NCBI RefSeq assembly: GCF_902459695.1
Contig: NZ_CABPRZ010000034.1
Span: 1-57,078 of the forward strand
Direction of reading: 5' to 3'
Length of the DNA stretch: 57,078 nucleotides
Source: Pandoraea terrae
Lineage (GTDB): Bacteria > Pseudomonadota > Gammaproteobacteria > Burkholderiales > Burkholderiaceae
The notes below the pieces were generated by a model, which made no database searches, was not told where the DNA came from, and worked only from the letters and a program-made list of their open reading frames with translations. Positions 25,989 through 35,794 of this stretch are shown here, in pieces. Each line of letters opens with the position of its first letter. Positions within the stretch are counted from its first letter, which is position 1. The position numbers and the translations under genes were made by a program.

Positions 25989-26653
25989 TGATCGCTCGTT
26001 TGATGAAGCTGAGCGCCGCAATTTGCGCAGGCGCCCTGATGGCGGGTTGTGCGGTGAAGCCACCAAAGAATGTCGATTACACGGCATTCAAGGCGAGCAA
26101 GCCGCATTCGATCCTGGTACTGCCGCCGCTTAACAGTTCCCCTGATATCGGCGCAACGTACAGCGTGCTGTCGCAAGTGACCATGCCGCTTGCGGAGGCG
26201 GGGTACTACGTGATTCCTGTTTCGCTGGCTGACGAGACGTTTCGTCAAAATGGCCTGACAGTCGCGGGTGACATCCATCAAGTGCCTGTGCCCAAGCTGC
26301 GCGAGATTTTCGGGGCTGACGCCGCGCTGTATATCACTGTGACGCAATACGGCACCAAGTACATGGTTGTCGACAGCGCGACAATCGTGGCGGCAAACGC
26401 CAAGCTCGTGGATATGAAGACCGGGGCCACGCTTTGGTCGGGAAGTGCCGCAGCATCCAACAACGAAGGTGGCAATAATAGTGGCGGCGGCCTGATTGGC
26501 ATGCTGATCACTGCGGCGCTCAAGCAGATCATCAATAACGCTACCGACGCCGGCTACAAGGTTGCCGGTACCACGAGTGCGCGATTGTTGTCGGCTGGAC
26601 ATCCTGGCGGGCTGCTGTACGGCCCCCGTTCACCGAAATACGGTACCGACTGA
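25988..26653 (+). CDS. DUF799 (GNA1162-type) lipoprotein
   Basis: 221 aa. Lipobox LMAGC (Cys 21). Family marks: HSILVLPPLNSSPDIGATYS, MPLAEAGYYVIPVSLADETF, REIFGADAALYITVTQYGT and KLVDMKTGATLWSGSA. Neisserial GNA1162 (NMB1162), a surface-exposed lipoprotein, is of this type, and NMB1164-1162 share the order seen here. The fold resembles LpoB/TolB-N-like domains. It shares one base with the DUF4810 stop. Confidence 0.9.
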   Translation: MIARLMKLSAAICAGALMAGCAVKPPKNVDYTAFKASKPHSILVLPPLNSSPDIGATYSVLSQVTMPLAEAGYYVIPVSLADETFRQNGLTVAGDIHQVPVPKLREIFGADAALYITVTQYGTKYMVVDSATIVAANAKLVDMKTGATLWSGSAAASNNEGGNNSGGGLIGMLITAALKQIINNATDAGYKVAGTTSARLLSAGHPGGLLYGPRSPKYGTD

Positions 26654-26746
26654 CCTGTCGCAATAAGCGCGTATCGCCTGATGCGCGCTGAACGCCCCCG
26701 CATTCCTCCCTCCGTCCGGCCCGAAAATCAGGCCTAGGTGTCGTTC

Positions 26747-26873
26747 GCAATTCAACTTGAGACCGTAGAATTCATATTTTTCAATGAGTTACGAAAAATC
26801 TCGCAAACTACTATCTGGTGATTTTGGCAGCTCAAATTGAGATTCTTACAGTTTTCCGCAGTCCAAGTTGAGA
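26747..26873 (+). repeat. Three short repeats like a multi-site IS terminus
   Basis: GCAATTCAACTTGAGA (26747), GCAGCTCAAATTGAGA (26827) and GCAGTCCAAGTTGAGA (26858) are copies of one 16-mer, spaced 80 and 31 bp. Repeated transposase-binding sites at an end are a feature of IS21-family and Tn7/Mu-like elements. No transposase gene is attached. Confidence 0.55.
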
Positions 26874-27009
26874 TTTTTCTGGTATTCGGATTCTGTGGTT
26901 GGATTCTGCTTGTGCGGCGCAGCAGTCGCCGCGTGGAGCGATCGTTGATCTCGATGGCACAGAACGGCCAGGATGGGACATCCGTTCGTTGTATCGCATG
27001 ACATTCGGG
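26861..27009 (+). repeat. 149-bp repeat, copy 1 (IS remnant)
   Basis: Ungapped match to 42029-42177 in the same orientation with 7 mismatches by my count (about 95%). It begins inside the last of the three 16-mers and carries no intact ORF. The two copies bracket the IS-rich 27-42 kb region. Confidence 0.85.
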
Positions 27010-27105
27010 TGGCAGTTCCACTTCGCAAAGCCGTCACTCCAACACGGAGATGCGTAACAGCAGGGTAAGGCCAACTTATGCGCTTACGTTGTTAGCGTAA
27101 GTCAG

Positions 27106-30100
27106 CTATGCCCGTTGTTCGTACCGTAGCAAAATTTCAAGCCGCGGGTCGTTTCGGGTCGTGGGTTGCTCCGCCAATTGAGCGAGGATCTCTCCAACGC
27201 CATAAGGCCACACGCCCGGGGCTGGACTGAGAACAGCCGAAAGCAAGTCCAGGAGCGTTCGCGGATGTTGGGTGAGAATCTTGTCGTTGACATTGGCGCG
27301 CGCGAGCACTACTGAGTGCCCGTTAATCGGGACCAGTCTTGGAAGTATTGCCGTAACAATCTCTGGAAAACGGTCGGGGGCAGCCAACGCGAGGTCAATG
27401 AGCTTCCCGGACATCTGAGATGTTCGGACTGTTCGCTGGCGAGGCCAAACCTGTTCAAGAAACGGTAACAGGTTCTCGCCCAGTGGCGAATCGGGTTTCT
27501 TGGCCCACTGTTGGAGGTACCAGAGGACCGAGGAACGCAATTCATCCGCCGCGTGAATAAGTATCTCCCGCAATTCGATATCGGAGATGATCTGTTCGGG
27601 CTCGTTCGAGTCCTTCTGTCGTGCCCAACCTAGAAGCAGGATTCCCGCTAGATTGTTCGCGTGTGCCTTACGTAGGTTCTGTTGGCTGGCAAGCGCAATC
27701 AATGGTTGCTTTAGCTTCAGATAGAGCGGGGGTTGCGGTGCACGTGCGGCCCAGAAAAAGCCTGCCCAAAAGGCTTCAGTGTCTGCATCGTTGCGAGTCG
27801 AAAGCGGTAGCATCCGCGTGTCGACCCACTTTCGGTCAGTGCGATACAACCATGTCAGTCGTGACGCGACCATTACGATGGCGTAGCGCCGATCGTCGGC
27901 ATGCAGCGCAAGCATTTCATCCAGCTTGAGTGACCACGCGATGGGAAGTCCCGCATCCGGCTTGATGTCATCCAGGCCAGGATATTTAAGCAGTGTGTCG
28001 AGCATGCGGCCTGCCGCACTGTTCAGGCTCTCATCGACCCATCTTCTATCTGAGCTTGGGAATTTATGCAGTCCGGAACTGGCTGGCAATGATGCTCGGA
28101 GCGCTTCCCACACGAGATCGAAAACCTCCGGACACTGTGAATAAAGCGTGCCACACCTTTCACGCAACCATTCGGTCGCCGGATGGACAATTTCTCCCAG
28201 TTGAGACGGTTCAAGTCGTGCGAGACGGCGTCCTATGACAGAAAGCATGCGAGGCGATTCAGCCCGGATGGTAGTTGAACTCAGCAAGGTGCGCCATGCC
28301 CACGCCGGGTAGTTGCCCTTTCTGGAGGCGTCTGTGATCGCACTCAGCGCCCGTGCGGGATGTGCCGCAGCGAGGCCGTGAAAAGGCTGGCGTAAGACTG
28401 GTGCCAGCATCCCGTGCTTTGCAAGATTTTGTGCGGCCTCCAGGATATCGCCGAGCGGCACGTGCTCGAGCGTGGCCGCGCTGGCATCGGTCTCAACTGT
28501 CCTGACTTTCGAAACGTGCGGCTGGGCCGTGTATTTGGTGGCTTCTTCCGTCCAATCGGGCGCTGCCGAGCGAAGCAAAGCAATCTCCGCATCCAGGTCA
28601 AACGAAAAAATGACGCCATGCGTTGCCAGCCAATGTAGTCGATTCAACCGATAGTGAGCGATCAGCTCGTCTCTGTGCTCGTGTCCTTGGGCCCAAGGAA
28701 AATTTCCGTTTCGCAACCGTTCTCCGAGTTCAGCAATCTTCACGGACGGGAGTTCGTGCCATCGGTCTCGTAAAGCAAACAGCAGATCGCGCTCGTGATC
28801 GGAGTCCCAGAACGCGTCATCACTCAACGCCAGAAACCCGTTGCCTGCTTCGTCCGCCGTGGTCAGTTCGGCGAGTCCAAAGGACCAGATGCGGAGGCGA
28901 GAAAATACCGCATCGGGTGATGTCCATTTCCAGACCGCTTGGCGTGCAGCATCCCGGTCGAATTTGGCCAATCGTGCAACCATATTGGTTAAGGTAATCA
29001 GGTGGCCGGTCAGCCCGTAGGCATTTTCATCCGGTGTCTCGCCGTCATCCGCCCTGATAGAGTCAAGGTAGATGTGGTCATGTTCTCTGATTTCCGATTC
29101 GAGGCGAACCGTATCCTCCAGTTGCCGGCGGAATATGGTTATCGCATATCCCAGTGCATCGTCAGGAATAGCGAACGGCTCATACGGTCGGGGATATTCG
29201 ATGTCGAGTCTTAGAATAGCTTCCAGCGCAAGTTCCGGCGCGGGCGCAGGTGCTCTTACGCCATAGGAAGGCGCGACTGACAGATAGGGTTGGTAGAGTT
29301 CAATCGCTTCACGAACCAAGGGCAATGACCATCCGTCGCGTTTCGCGGCTTCTTCGACAGGGTACTTGTCGATATCCGGCTGTCGTGTCGTACGCCGCCA
29401 ACTGGCGAGTAGTAAGCCCCAGCCCTTGCGCATGGCAGCGGTAAATCGCGTCGCGTCGTGCCGCAACGACCGCTCGATATCGTCGCAAATTCGGGGGTGG
29501 AGTGGGGGTTGCGCAGCAGCCCACCACAATGCTGCGGGCTGGTGTGTGACTTTGACAAACCACCATCCGAGATCAGCAAGGCGGGCGGTAAGAGCGGCCT
29601 CGCGACCGGCGCCACTCCGTATCTGCGCCGCAGCCGCCGCGGGCAACTTTTCGGTATCAGCCGAAGTAAGTTCCATGCCGTCCCATGCGGTTGCTGGCAC
29701 CTCACGTTTGGCAATGACATCCTTAGGATCGGTCGGGGCGGGCAATATATCGCTGTCCAACCCGAACGCGTCAAATGGGTCGAAGGGGGGCAGCATCTCG
29801 TCATCGCCGACCCTCCCCGGGCGCCCGTACCTTGCATTGCGGTCAATGACGAACAGCCAGTCGGCCGGCAGAATTGTCTCGGACGTAGCCAGGTACTTTG
29901 AGCCGACTGATGTCGACGCCAGATGAGCGATCATCCCGCGTTCATAAGGTGCCATGGACTCTGGTCCTCGACTGGCCTTTTCTATTAGGTGGTTGTGCCA
30001 GCCACCAACATCTCGCGCGCGTTCGGCCCACGCAGAGAGCGTCTTCCATAGCACCGCGTGATGATCGGCGCTGTCATAGGAGATCGGCTCGACACCTTTG

Positions 30101-30510
30101 TGTGCCCATTGTTCTGCCGCCTGCCTTGTATCGCCGGATTGGAAGGCATACAGTGCATTCGCTGGTCGCGCAAAGCGATTTAGCGCCTCAAGCAGGTACT
30201 GGACCGGCGGATCGTCAGCCGAGTATCCGACAAACACGATACGGAACCGCTGCAGAAGCGCTTGAATGTAGCGAGTCGCCCAGCCATCGGACAGGTACGC
30301 GTGCCCAAAGTCAGCGCTCGATAGGACAAATTCGTCATCGCACGCTCGACGGTAATCTACGTCGACGCGACCATGAAGGTGAATCACCCCGCGAAAGTCG
30401 TTGTTTCTTCCTAGGTCTGGTAGGTGAGGAGGATTGAAAGAATCAAGTCCTTGCTCACATTCCTCAAAGAGAAGATCGAAATTGGTGGTGACGACGCGGG
30501 GCACGGACAC
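27106..30510 (-). pseudogene. SIR2-type anti-phage defence gene lacking its 5' end
   Basis: 1134 codons from a GTG. The product begins at VVTTNFDLLFE, the mid-domain TTNFD motif of SIR2, and continues with HLHGRVD (catalytic His) and IVFVGYSADDPPVQYL. The N-terminal Rossmann half with GAG-S is missing: an in-frame stop lies 30 bases upstream, followed by an IS4 transposase fragment. The remaining 950 residues are a Trp/Leu-rich helical array with no recognised domain, as in the long SIR2 proteins (DSR type) that deplete NAD during phage infection. Without the NAD-binding half it is probably inactive. The long open frame suggests recent loss. Confidence 0.75.
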
Positions 30511-30548
30511 TCTCGGTCGGTACGTAAAATCATCTCGTTATACAGAGG

Positions 30549-30950
30549 TCATGCTCCCTCGTTGCGGAGAGCCTGAATCGTAGCGGCAGCATCCAGGGTT
30601 CGCTGTAGTCCGATCCAGAGCGTCTTGGCGCCCGGTTCGCCATCGCTCTTGCGGCCCAAGAAGCCTCCCAGCGATGCAATTAAGCGAATCATTTGATTGA
30701 GCGTGGGCGGCGTTTGGGGGCGCGGCTTCTTCGACAGCAGATAAGCACTTCGTATCTCGTCGGCGTCAAAGAACAGCGACGCATCCAGCTCAGGGCAGGT
30801 TCTGCCCAAGCGCATCAGCCGCGCGATACGCCACGAAACCACCATGTACAGCACGAGCGTCCGTTCGACACGGTCCATGTGCGATAGCTGCAATGCTTCC
30901 ATCTTGCAGGCATTTTTCAGCACGTGGAAGAACATTTCGATCGCTGACTG
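30549..30950 (-). pseudogene. IS4-family transposase, C-terminal fragment
   Basis: The frame reads AIEMFFHVLKNACKMEALQL, then VLYMVVSWRIARLMRLGRTC, KKPRPQTPPTLNQMIRLIAS, GGFLGRKSDGEPGAKTLWIG and LQRTLDAAATI, the C-terminal end of Tn5/IS4-type transposases with the YREK-region Glu. Only about 130 residues remain. Its left side abuts the truncated SIR2 gene and its right side runs into the 3' end of the aldolase gene. Confidence 0.85.
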
Positions 30951-31681
30951 GACCGCGACGATCGGATGCCCATTTGCAAGAATGTGACATCAGTTCCGAT
31001 GATGAGCAGCGGGAAGCCGCTCCACTTATGTCTGTCCGAATCGTCAGGGCGAAAAATCCCGAGGCAACGCCCCGCGACGTCACAAGCCTTCTTTATAGCC
31101 GCGATGGCGTCGTCCAGGCTGGGCCGTTCCGACTCCGGAACCGCGAGCAGGCTCTGCGCGAGGTCGAACGGGCCGATGAAGACCGCATCGATACCAGGCA
31201 CGTTCGCAATGCATGCCGCATTCCTCACTCCAGTGAATGTTTCTATTTGCACAATCACGCAGGTACGCTCGTGCGCGCTCTGCGCGATAGTTCGCAACTG
31301 GGCGCCGTAAGACGAGCCGCGGGCGATGCCGACGCCACGTTGGCCTCTGGGCGCAAAATAGGCGGCCCTAACCACCTGCCTTGCATCGTCCTCGGTTTCC
31401 ACGCGCGGAACCACAACACCTTGCGCTCCGGCGTCCAGTGCCCAGCCAATCCACCCGGTCGTAGCATCGGGAACGCGAACCAACGCGGGCAACTGTCGGC
31501 AATCGGCGGCGCGGAGCATATGCTCCATCGTTTCCCGGCCGATTGACGCGTGTTCGGCATCAAAGCAGACGAAGTCGACACAGTCTATCGCGCATGCCTC
31601 CACCGAGGCAGGGTGCGGAATCGATACGAAGCAACCAACGAGAGGGGCCCGATTAGTTACTGCTTCTTTCAAGTTCTTCAT
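30917..31681 (-). CDS. HpcH/HpaI-family aldolase with displaced C-terminus
   Basis: 254 codons. Family marks: FDAEHASIGRETMEHML, LVRVPDATTGWIGWALDAGA, VVVPRVETEDDARQVVRAAY, VQIETFTGVRN (metal Glu), and GIDAVFIGPFDLAQSLL (metal Asp). The class II aldolase cleaves 4-hydroxy-2-oxo acids to pyruvate and an aldehyde. After FLQMG the last 17 residues (Ser/Arg/Cys-rich) are read from the IS4 fragment, replacing the native tail, so activity or oligomer stability may suffer. It lies 61 bp after the aminotransferase, on the same strand. No ribosome-binding site is obvious at 31681. Confidence 0.8.
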   Translation of the reverse strand: MKNLKEAVTNRAPLVGCFVSIPHPASVEACAIDCVDFVCFDAEHASIGRETMEHMLRAADCRQLPALVRVPDATTGWIGWALDAGAQGVVVPRVETEDDARQVVRAAYFAPRGQRGVGIARGSSYGAQLRTIAQSAHERTCVIVQIETFTGVRNAACIANVPGIDAVFIGPFDLAQSLLAVPESERPSLDDAIAAIKKACDVAGRCLGIFRPDDSDRHKWSGFPLLIIGTDVTFLQMGIRSSRSSQRSKCSSTC

Positions 31682-31742
31682 TACGGGGTATCAGTTGTCG
31701 CTCGCAGGGACGGCGTGGCCTTCCCTGCGAATGAAGAGTGGG

Positions 31743-32948
31743 TCAACGATTGGCGTGCTCGATTGCGTGAGCCATCGCGTTGGCCACGTATTCCACGTTT
31801 GAGGTGGTGAGCCCGGCCAGGCAAATTCGGCCGGTGCTGACGAGATATACACCGAACTCTTCGCGAAGCACGTCGATTTGCGCGGGTGTCAGTCCGGTGA
31901 AGCTGAACATGCCGCTCTGCACGAGTAGATAGTTCACGCGTTCAGCGCCCACCTTCGACGAGAGCGCATCGTGCAGCGCGTGGCGCATCGCCTGTATGCG
32001 GGCACGCATCGCGTCAAGCTCGGCGTGCCAAGCGGCGTTGAGCGTCGGCGTTGTGAGCACCTTCTCGATGATGCGTGCGCCGTGCGTCGGCGGACTGGAG
32101 TAGGTTCGGCGTGCAGTGGCCTTTAGCTGACCGAGGACATTTTCGGCTTGGGTTGCATCAGGGCATACAACACTCAATGCGCCCACGCGTTCCCCATACA
32201 GCGCAAAGTTCTTCGAGAACGAGTTTGCCACCAGGAATGACGCACCGGCGTCGCTCAGCGCGCGGATTGCGAAGGCATCGTCTTCGAGCGACTTCGAGAA
32301 GCCTTGGTACGCCATGTCGAGGAACGCTATGAGGCGGCGCCGGACCATGAGTTCGGCTACCTTCGTCCACTCGTCGTTCGACAGTTCGGCGCCGGTCGGG
32401 TTGTGCGCGCATGCATGCAGCACCACGACGCTTCCCTCAGGGAGTCCGTCAAGGAAGGCATGGAATGCGCCGAAGTCCACGCCGCCGGTACCCGCGTCAT
32501 AGTATGGGTAGCGTGAGACCTTGTATCCGCATGCCTGGAAGATATCGAGGTGCGTTTCCCACGTGAAGTCGCTAATCCACACACTGTTGCTGTTCAGGTT
32601 GACGCGCAGGAACTCAGCACCGACACGTACCGCCCCAGTGGCGCCTACCGATTGAATCGTTGCGATGCGCCCGCTCTTGACTGCCTCGTGCGCCTCGCCG
32701 AAGAGCAGGCGCTGGGCTGCCGTGCGAAAGGATTGCATTCCCTCCATGGGCAAATAAGGGCGTGCGCCGAGGTTCAATGTGATCTCGTCCTCGGCGGCCT
32801 TCACGGCCCGCATGTAGGGAACCTTTCCATCCTCGTCGCAATAAACGCCAATGCTTAGACTGACCTTGTTCTTTCTCGGGTCCTTTTCGTACTCTTCGAA
32901 CAGGCTGTAGATGGGGTCGCCGCGGTAAAAGGGAACATTGGAAAACAT
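31743..32948 (-). CDS. tyrB: Aromatic amino-acid/aspartate aminotransferase
   Basis: 401 aa, class I aminotransferase of the AspC/TyrB branch: FYRGDPIYSLFEEYEKDPR near the N-terminus, HACAHNPTGAE (PLP-binding Asn region), DMAYQGF (Asp 211, Tyr 214), and the Schiff-base Lys 246 in ANSFSKNFALYGERVGAL. The C-terminal Arg (GRICLAGL) binds the carboxylate. It transfers an amino group between an aromatic or dicarboxylic amino acid and 2-oxoglutarate. It is co-directional with the amino-acid permease upstream and the aldolase downstream, so uptake, transamination and cleavage may form one route. The tyrB label is by branch; aspC is possible. Confidence 0.85.
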   Translation of the reverse strand: MFSNVPFYRGDPIYSLFEEYEKDPRKNKVSLSIGVYCDEDGKVPYMRAVKAAEDEITLNLGARPYLPMEGMQSFRTAAQRLLFGEAHEAVKSGRIATIQSVGATGAVRVGAEFLRVNLNSNSVWISDFTWETHLDIFQACGYKVSRYPYYDAGTGGVDFGAFHAFLDGLPEGSVVVLHACAHNPTGAELSNDEWTKVAELMVRRRLIAFLDMAYQGFSKSLEDDAFAIRALSDAGASFLVANSFSKNFALYGERVGALSVVCPDATQAENVLGQLKATARRTYSSPPTHGARIIEKVLTTPTLNAAWHAELDAMRARIQAMRHALHDALSSKVGAERVNYLLVQSGMFSFTGLTPAQIDVLREEFGVYLVSTGRICLAGLTTSNVEYVANAMAHAIEHANR

Positions 32949-32998
32949 ATGTTTCTGCCTAACTGGGTGAAGATTCTGTTGGAAACGTCATTTGGACG

Positions 32999-34393
32999 TC
33001 AAAGCTCGGCGCTTGCGGTCTGGCCGGCAATGCTTGAGCCGTTTCGGCGGTATTTCACGAAATACAGCGCGCTCAGGGCAGTCAGGAACGGGATGCCTGT
33101 CGCGAGCGTCAGCTTGAAGTCGTCGAAGAATGCCGTGCTGATCATGAGACTCAACATGAGGAGCAAACCGGTAATGGTGCAGTACGGATAGCCCTTGATG
33201 CGGAAAGGCAGCGTTTGGTTGTGCTTCCTCCAGCTGCGGCGAAAGAAGAAGTGCGTTACGAAAATCATCATCCAGACGAACATCAGCGCGAACATCACAA
33301 TCGCAATCATCCAGATGAAAGCTTGTTTCGGCCAAAAGATGGTCAGAACGACACCGAATACTCCGCCGAGGCTCGACAGCATGAGCGCCTTGACTGGTGC
33401 GCCTCGACGCGTGAGCTTGCTGAACGCCGCAGGAGCGTGACCTGCGCGCGAGAGGCTGAACATCATGCGCGTGGTGGTGTAGAGCAGACTGTTCATTGCC
33501 GAGAGTGCAGCAATCAGGACGACGAAGTTCAGGATGCCAGCGGCCCCTGGGATATTGATAATCTCCATGACCTTCACAAACGGGCTTCCTCCGGCGCCGG
33601 CCTGTTTCCAGGGGACAATCGCAAGCATCAGGGCGATGGAAAGAAGATAGAAGAGAACAAGGCGGAGCACGGTGCCGCGAAACGCAGTGACGATGGCTCG
33701 GCGCGGGTCGCTGGCCTCACCAGCCGCAACCGCAATCATCTCGATACTTGTGTAGCTGAACACCGCGATAAGTGTGGCGTTCCACGTGCCGACGAACCCG
33801 TGCGGCATGAAGCCGCCATTCGAAAGATAGTTGCCGAATCCAATGCCCGGATGGTTCATGAAGAACAAGACATAGCTGGCAATCAGGATGAACGCGATGA
33901 TGGCAGCAACCTTGAAGGACGAGAAGATATATTCGATTGCGCCAAACACCTTCACGTTAAGGGCATTTGCGATGATGAGGGCGACGGCGATGATTCCGGC
34001 CCAGAGGCCTGGATGCGAGTTCGGCATCCAGTAGCGCATGTAGACGTCCACGGCACTGATTTCGGGCCCGATTGCGAGCACCATGCCAGCCCAATAGGTG
34101 TAACGAACGAGGAAGCCCGCCCAAGGACCGATATACCGCTCAGCGCTTGCGCCGAACGAACCCGCCGTCGGATGCGCGACTGTCATTTCGGCAAGGCAGC
34201 CAATCAGCAAAATCGAAATGACAGCGCCGATTGCAAAGCTGACGAGTACGCTCGGCCCAGCAATATTGGTGGCGTAGCCGCTGCCGAGAAACAGGCCCGT
34301 CCCAATCGCGCCACCAATGGCAATCATGCCCATCTGGCCGGCTGTCAGCCCCCGTTGCAACCCCGCTTCGCGTTTTGAAATCTCGTCGTTCAT
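32999..34393 (-). CDS. APC-family amino-acid permease
   Basis: 464 aa from ATG 34393 with AAGGAGG upstream. Twelve predicted spans. Amino-acid permease signature near the start (MIAIGGAIGTGLFLGSGYAT), EMTVAHPTAGSFGASAERYI, FSYTSIEMIAVAAGEASDPR and SAMNSLLYTTTRMMFSLSRA. It belongs to the PheP/AroP/GabP-type proton symporters; substrate not decidable. The coupling to an aromatic-type aminotransferase favours an aromatic or branched amino acid. Divergent from an Lrp regulator 129 bp away, which probably controls it. Confidence 0.9.
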   Translation of the reverse strand: MNDEISKREAGLQRGLTAGQMGMIAIGGAIGTGLFLGSGYATNIAGPSVLVSFAIGAVISILLIGCLAEMTVAHPTAGSFGASAERYIGPWAGFLVRYTYWAGMVLAIGPEISAVDVYMRYWMPNSHPGLWAGIIAVALIIANALNVKVFGAIEYIFSSFKVAAIIAFILIASYVLFFMNHPGIGFGNYLSNGGFMPHGFVGTWNATLIAVFSYTSIEMIAVAAGEASDPRRAIVTAFRGTVLRLVLFYLLSIALMLAIVPWKQAGAGGSPFVKVMEIINIPGAAGILNFVVLIAALSAMNSLLYTTTRMMFSLSRAGHAPAAFSKLTRRGAPVKALMLSSLGGVFGVVLTIFWPKQAFIWMIAIVMFALMFVWMMIFVTHFFFRRSWRKHNQTLPFRIKGYPYCTITGLLLMLSLMISTAFFDDFKLTLATGIPFLTALSALYFVKYRRNGSSIAGQTASAEL

Positions 34394-34522
34394 ATGTCGC
34401 CTCCTTCTGCTGATGATGATGGCGGATTCTATAGTCGACAAAGGTCGCGCGGGATGGTATATACCCTACACAGCAAAAAATTGCATATTTCAACCTTATA
34501 ATTATCTTATGGAGGTATATTT
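34394..34522. promoter_or_regulatory. Divergent promoter region with palindrome
   Basis: AT-rich 129 bp between the permease and the Lrp gene. It contains the perfect 10-bp palindrome GGTATATACC (34456-34465) and a run TTGCATATTTCAACCTTATA. A plausible shared Lrp-type control region. Confidence 0.5.
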
Positions 34523-34996
34523 ATGTCAGAAGGGCTGGATTCGACGGACCTCGCGATATTGAATGAACTGCAGGCAAACGGGAGGTTGACGACAGCTGAG
34601 CTGGCGCAGCGCGTGAATCTCTCACAATCGCCTTGCTGGCGGCGCGTCAACAAACTGGAGTCGGAGGGGGTGATACGCGGGTACCATGCCGAGGTGAATC
34701 GCCGGGTGGTTGGCTTGGGCGCGATGGTCTTCGTGATGATATCGATTGACTACCAGTCGGCGGACCGGCTACAGGAGTTTCAGGACGCAGTCGTGAAGAT
34801 TCCGGAGGTGGTGATGTTCCATTCGATTTCAGGTTCGGAGGACTTCATCCTGGTCGTGCTCGCGAAGGATTTGGAGGCATTCTCTGACTTGCTGCACGAC
34901 AAACTGCATCGATTGCCGGGCCTTGCCCGATTGCAGACGTACTTCTCGCTACGGGAAATCAAAGGCAGGGTGGCTGAAATCCCCATTGAGTTGTGA
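34523..34996 (+). CDS. Lrp/AsnC-family regulator
   Basis: 157 aa with GGAGG 7 bases before the ATG. HTH: DLAILNELQANGRLTTAELA, then LSQSPCWRRVNKLESEGVI. The AsnC/RAM domain carries FHSISGSEDFILVVLAKDLE. It is divergently transcribed from the permease-aminotransferase-aldolase operon, the usual place for a local Lrp-type activator responding to the transported amino acid. Distinct from the Lrp-type protein at 9894 (about one-third identical by eye). Confidence 0.93.
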   Translation: MSEGLDSTDLAILNELQANGRLTTAELAQRVNLSQSPCWRRVNKLESEGVIRGYHAEVNRRVVGLGAMVFVMISIDYQSADRLQEFQDAVVKIPEVVMFHSISGSEDFILVVLAKDLEAFSDLLHDKLHRLPGLARLQTYFSLREIKGRVAEIPIEL

Positions 34997-35032
34997 CTCG
35001 CGGCGAGCGCAAGCTATGGAAATGACCAACGC

Positions 35033-35190
35033 CATTGTCGCGGTTGCCGGAAGCCCTTTGCCGTATTGGCCCGCCGCTGGGTGGTCGAGCGCATCTTTGG
35101 ATGGATGGTTCTCCGTCGCTGTCTGGTATGCGACTACGAGTAGCGTACCGATGTGTCGGAAACCATAATTCATATCGTAATGGGCTGTCT
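35033..35190 (+). pseudogene. IS5-family (IS402/IS427-type) transposase, C-terminal remnant
   Basis: The frame reads KPFAVLARRWVVERIFGWM, VLRRCLVCDYE, a TAG stop, then RTDVSETIIHIVMG. This is the C-terminal RRWVVER-F-W ... YEQRTDVSEAMI block of IS5-type transposases with the Gln codon changed to TAG. Nothing of the N-terminal domain remains. Confidence 0.8.
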
Positions 35191-35463
35191 GTCGCCGCCC
35201 GCTTGCCGCTCATCGGGCGCGGTCGGCGCTGTAGCGTCCACGGCGGCGCGGTTCGATGCGGCAGTGCAAACGCGCGGCGCTTTCACATTCCCGTATCCCC
35301 CGCAGGAACGACACCGCACAAATCCTGTACCTCGACACAGGTTGCATGTACTGTGGCTTGCGCCCGTTGCGGACAGGTCCAGCCCGTGTCGGTAGTGCTC
35401 TGCCACGATAGTCTTCCAGGAACTGAGCCAATCGACGTACGCGCTTCGCACGGATAGCGCCAC
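35170..35463 (-). CDS. Hypothetical ORF with DnaJ-type Cys-rich motif
   Basis: 97 codons from a GTG. The only notable feature is CNLCRGTGFVRCRSCGGYG, two CxxCxGxG units as in DnaJ zinc-finger-like domains. The N-terminal 35 residues are plausible coding (WLSSWKTIVAEHY) but unrecognised. It overlaps transposase debris at its 3' end and has no ribosome-binding site, so it may be the remnant of a longer gene or spurious. Confidence 0.3.
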   Translation of the reverse strand: MALSVRSAYVDWLSSWKTIVAEHYRHGLDLSATGASHSTCNLCRGTGFVRCRSCGGYGNVKAPRVCTAASNRAAVDATAPTAPDERQAGGDRQPITI

Positions 35464-35692
35464 GTGTCGTGCCCGATCCGGTGGCTGACATTGCGCGCGC
35501 CCTCGCCATACTGCCGCCTTTCGACGGTTTTAAGGAGTGCGATGCGATGGCGATGCTTCAAGACCCAGCAGGACATTAATCGCAACATTGCACAGGACAC
35601 CGACTTCCTCGCTTCGGTTCGGGGCGACAGTGGCGAGGTGCGTCGAGTGGCACGTACCGTCAAGTGCAATGGCCCAGCAGAACCTGGTCAAG

Positions 35693-35794
35693 TTAAGCGG
35701 CTAAAGCGAATACCTCAGCCGGGGGCGTCATCTTCAACGCTTGATGCGGGCGTCGATAGTTGTAAAAGTGAATCCGGTCATCGATCGCAGCGGC
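35693..35794 (-). pseudogene. IS3-family transposase, last 33 codons
   Basis: IHFYNYRRPHQALKMTPPAE followed by VFALAA and a stop is the C-terminal end of IS3-type OrfB integrases (FYN-RPH-AL---PAE). It is cut at about 35794, where an oppositely oriented IS6 remnant begins. Confidence 0.8.

Noticed and set aside
33215-34378. 387-codon plus-strand ORF
   Set aside because: Shadow of the amino-acid permease on the other strand.
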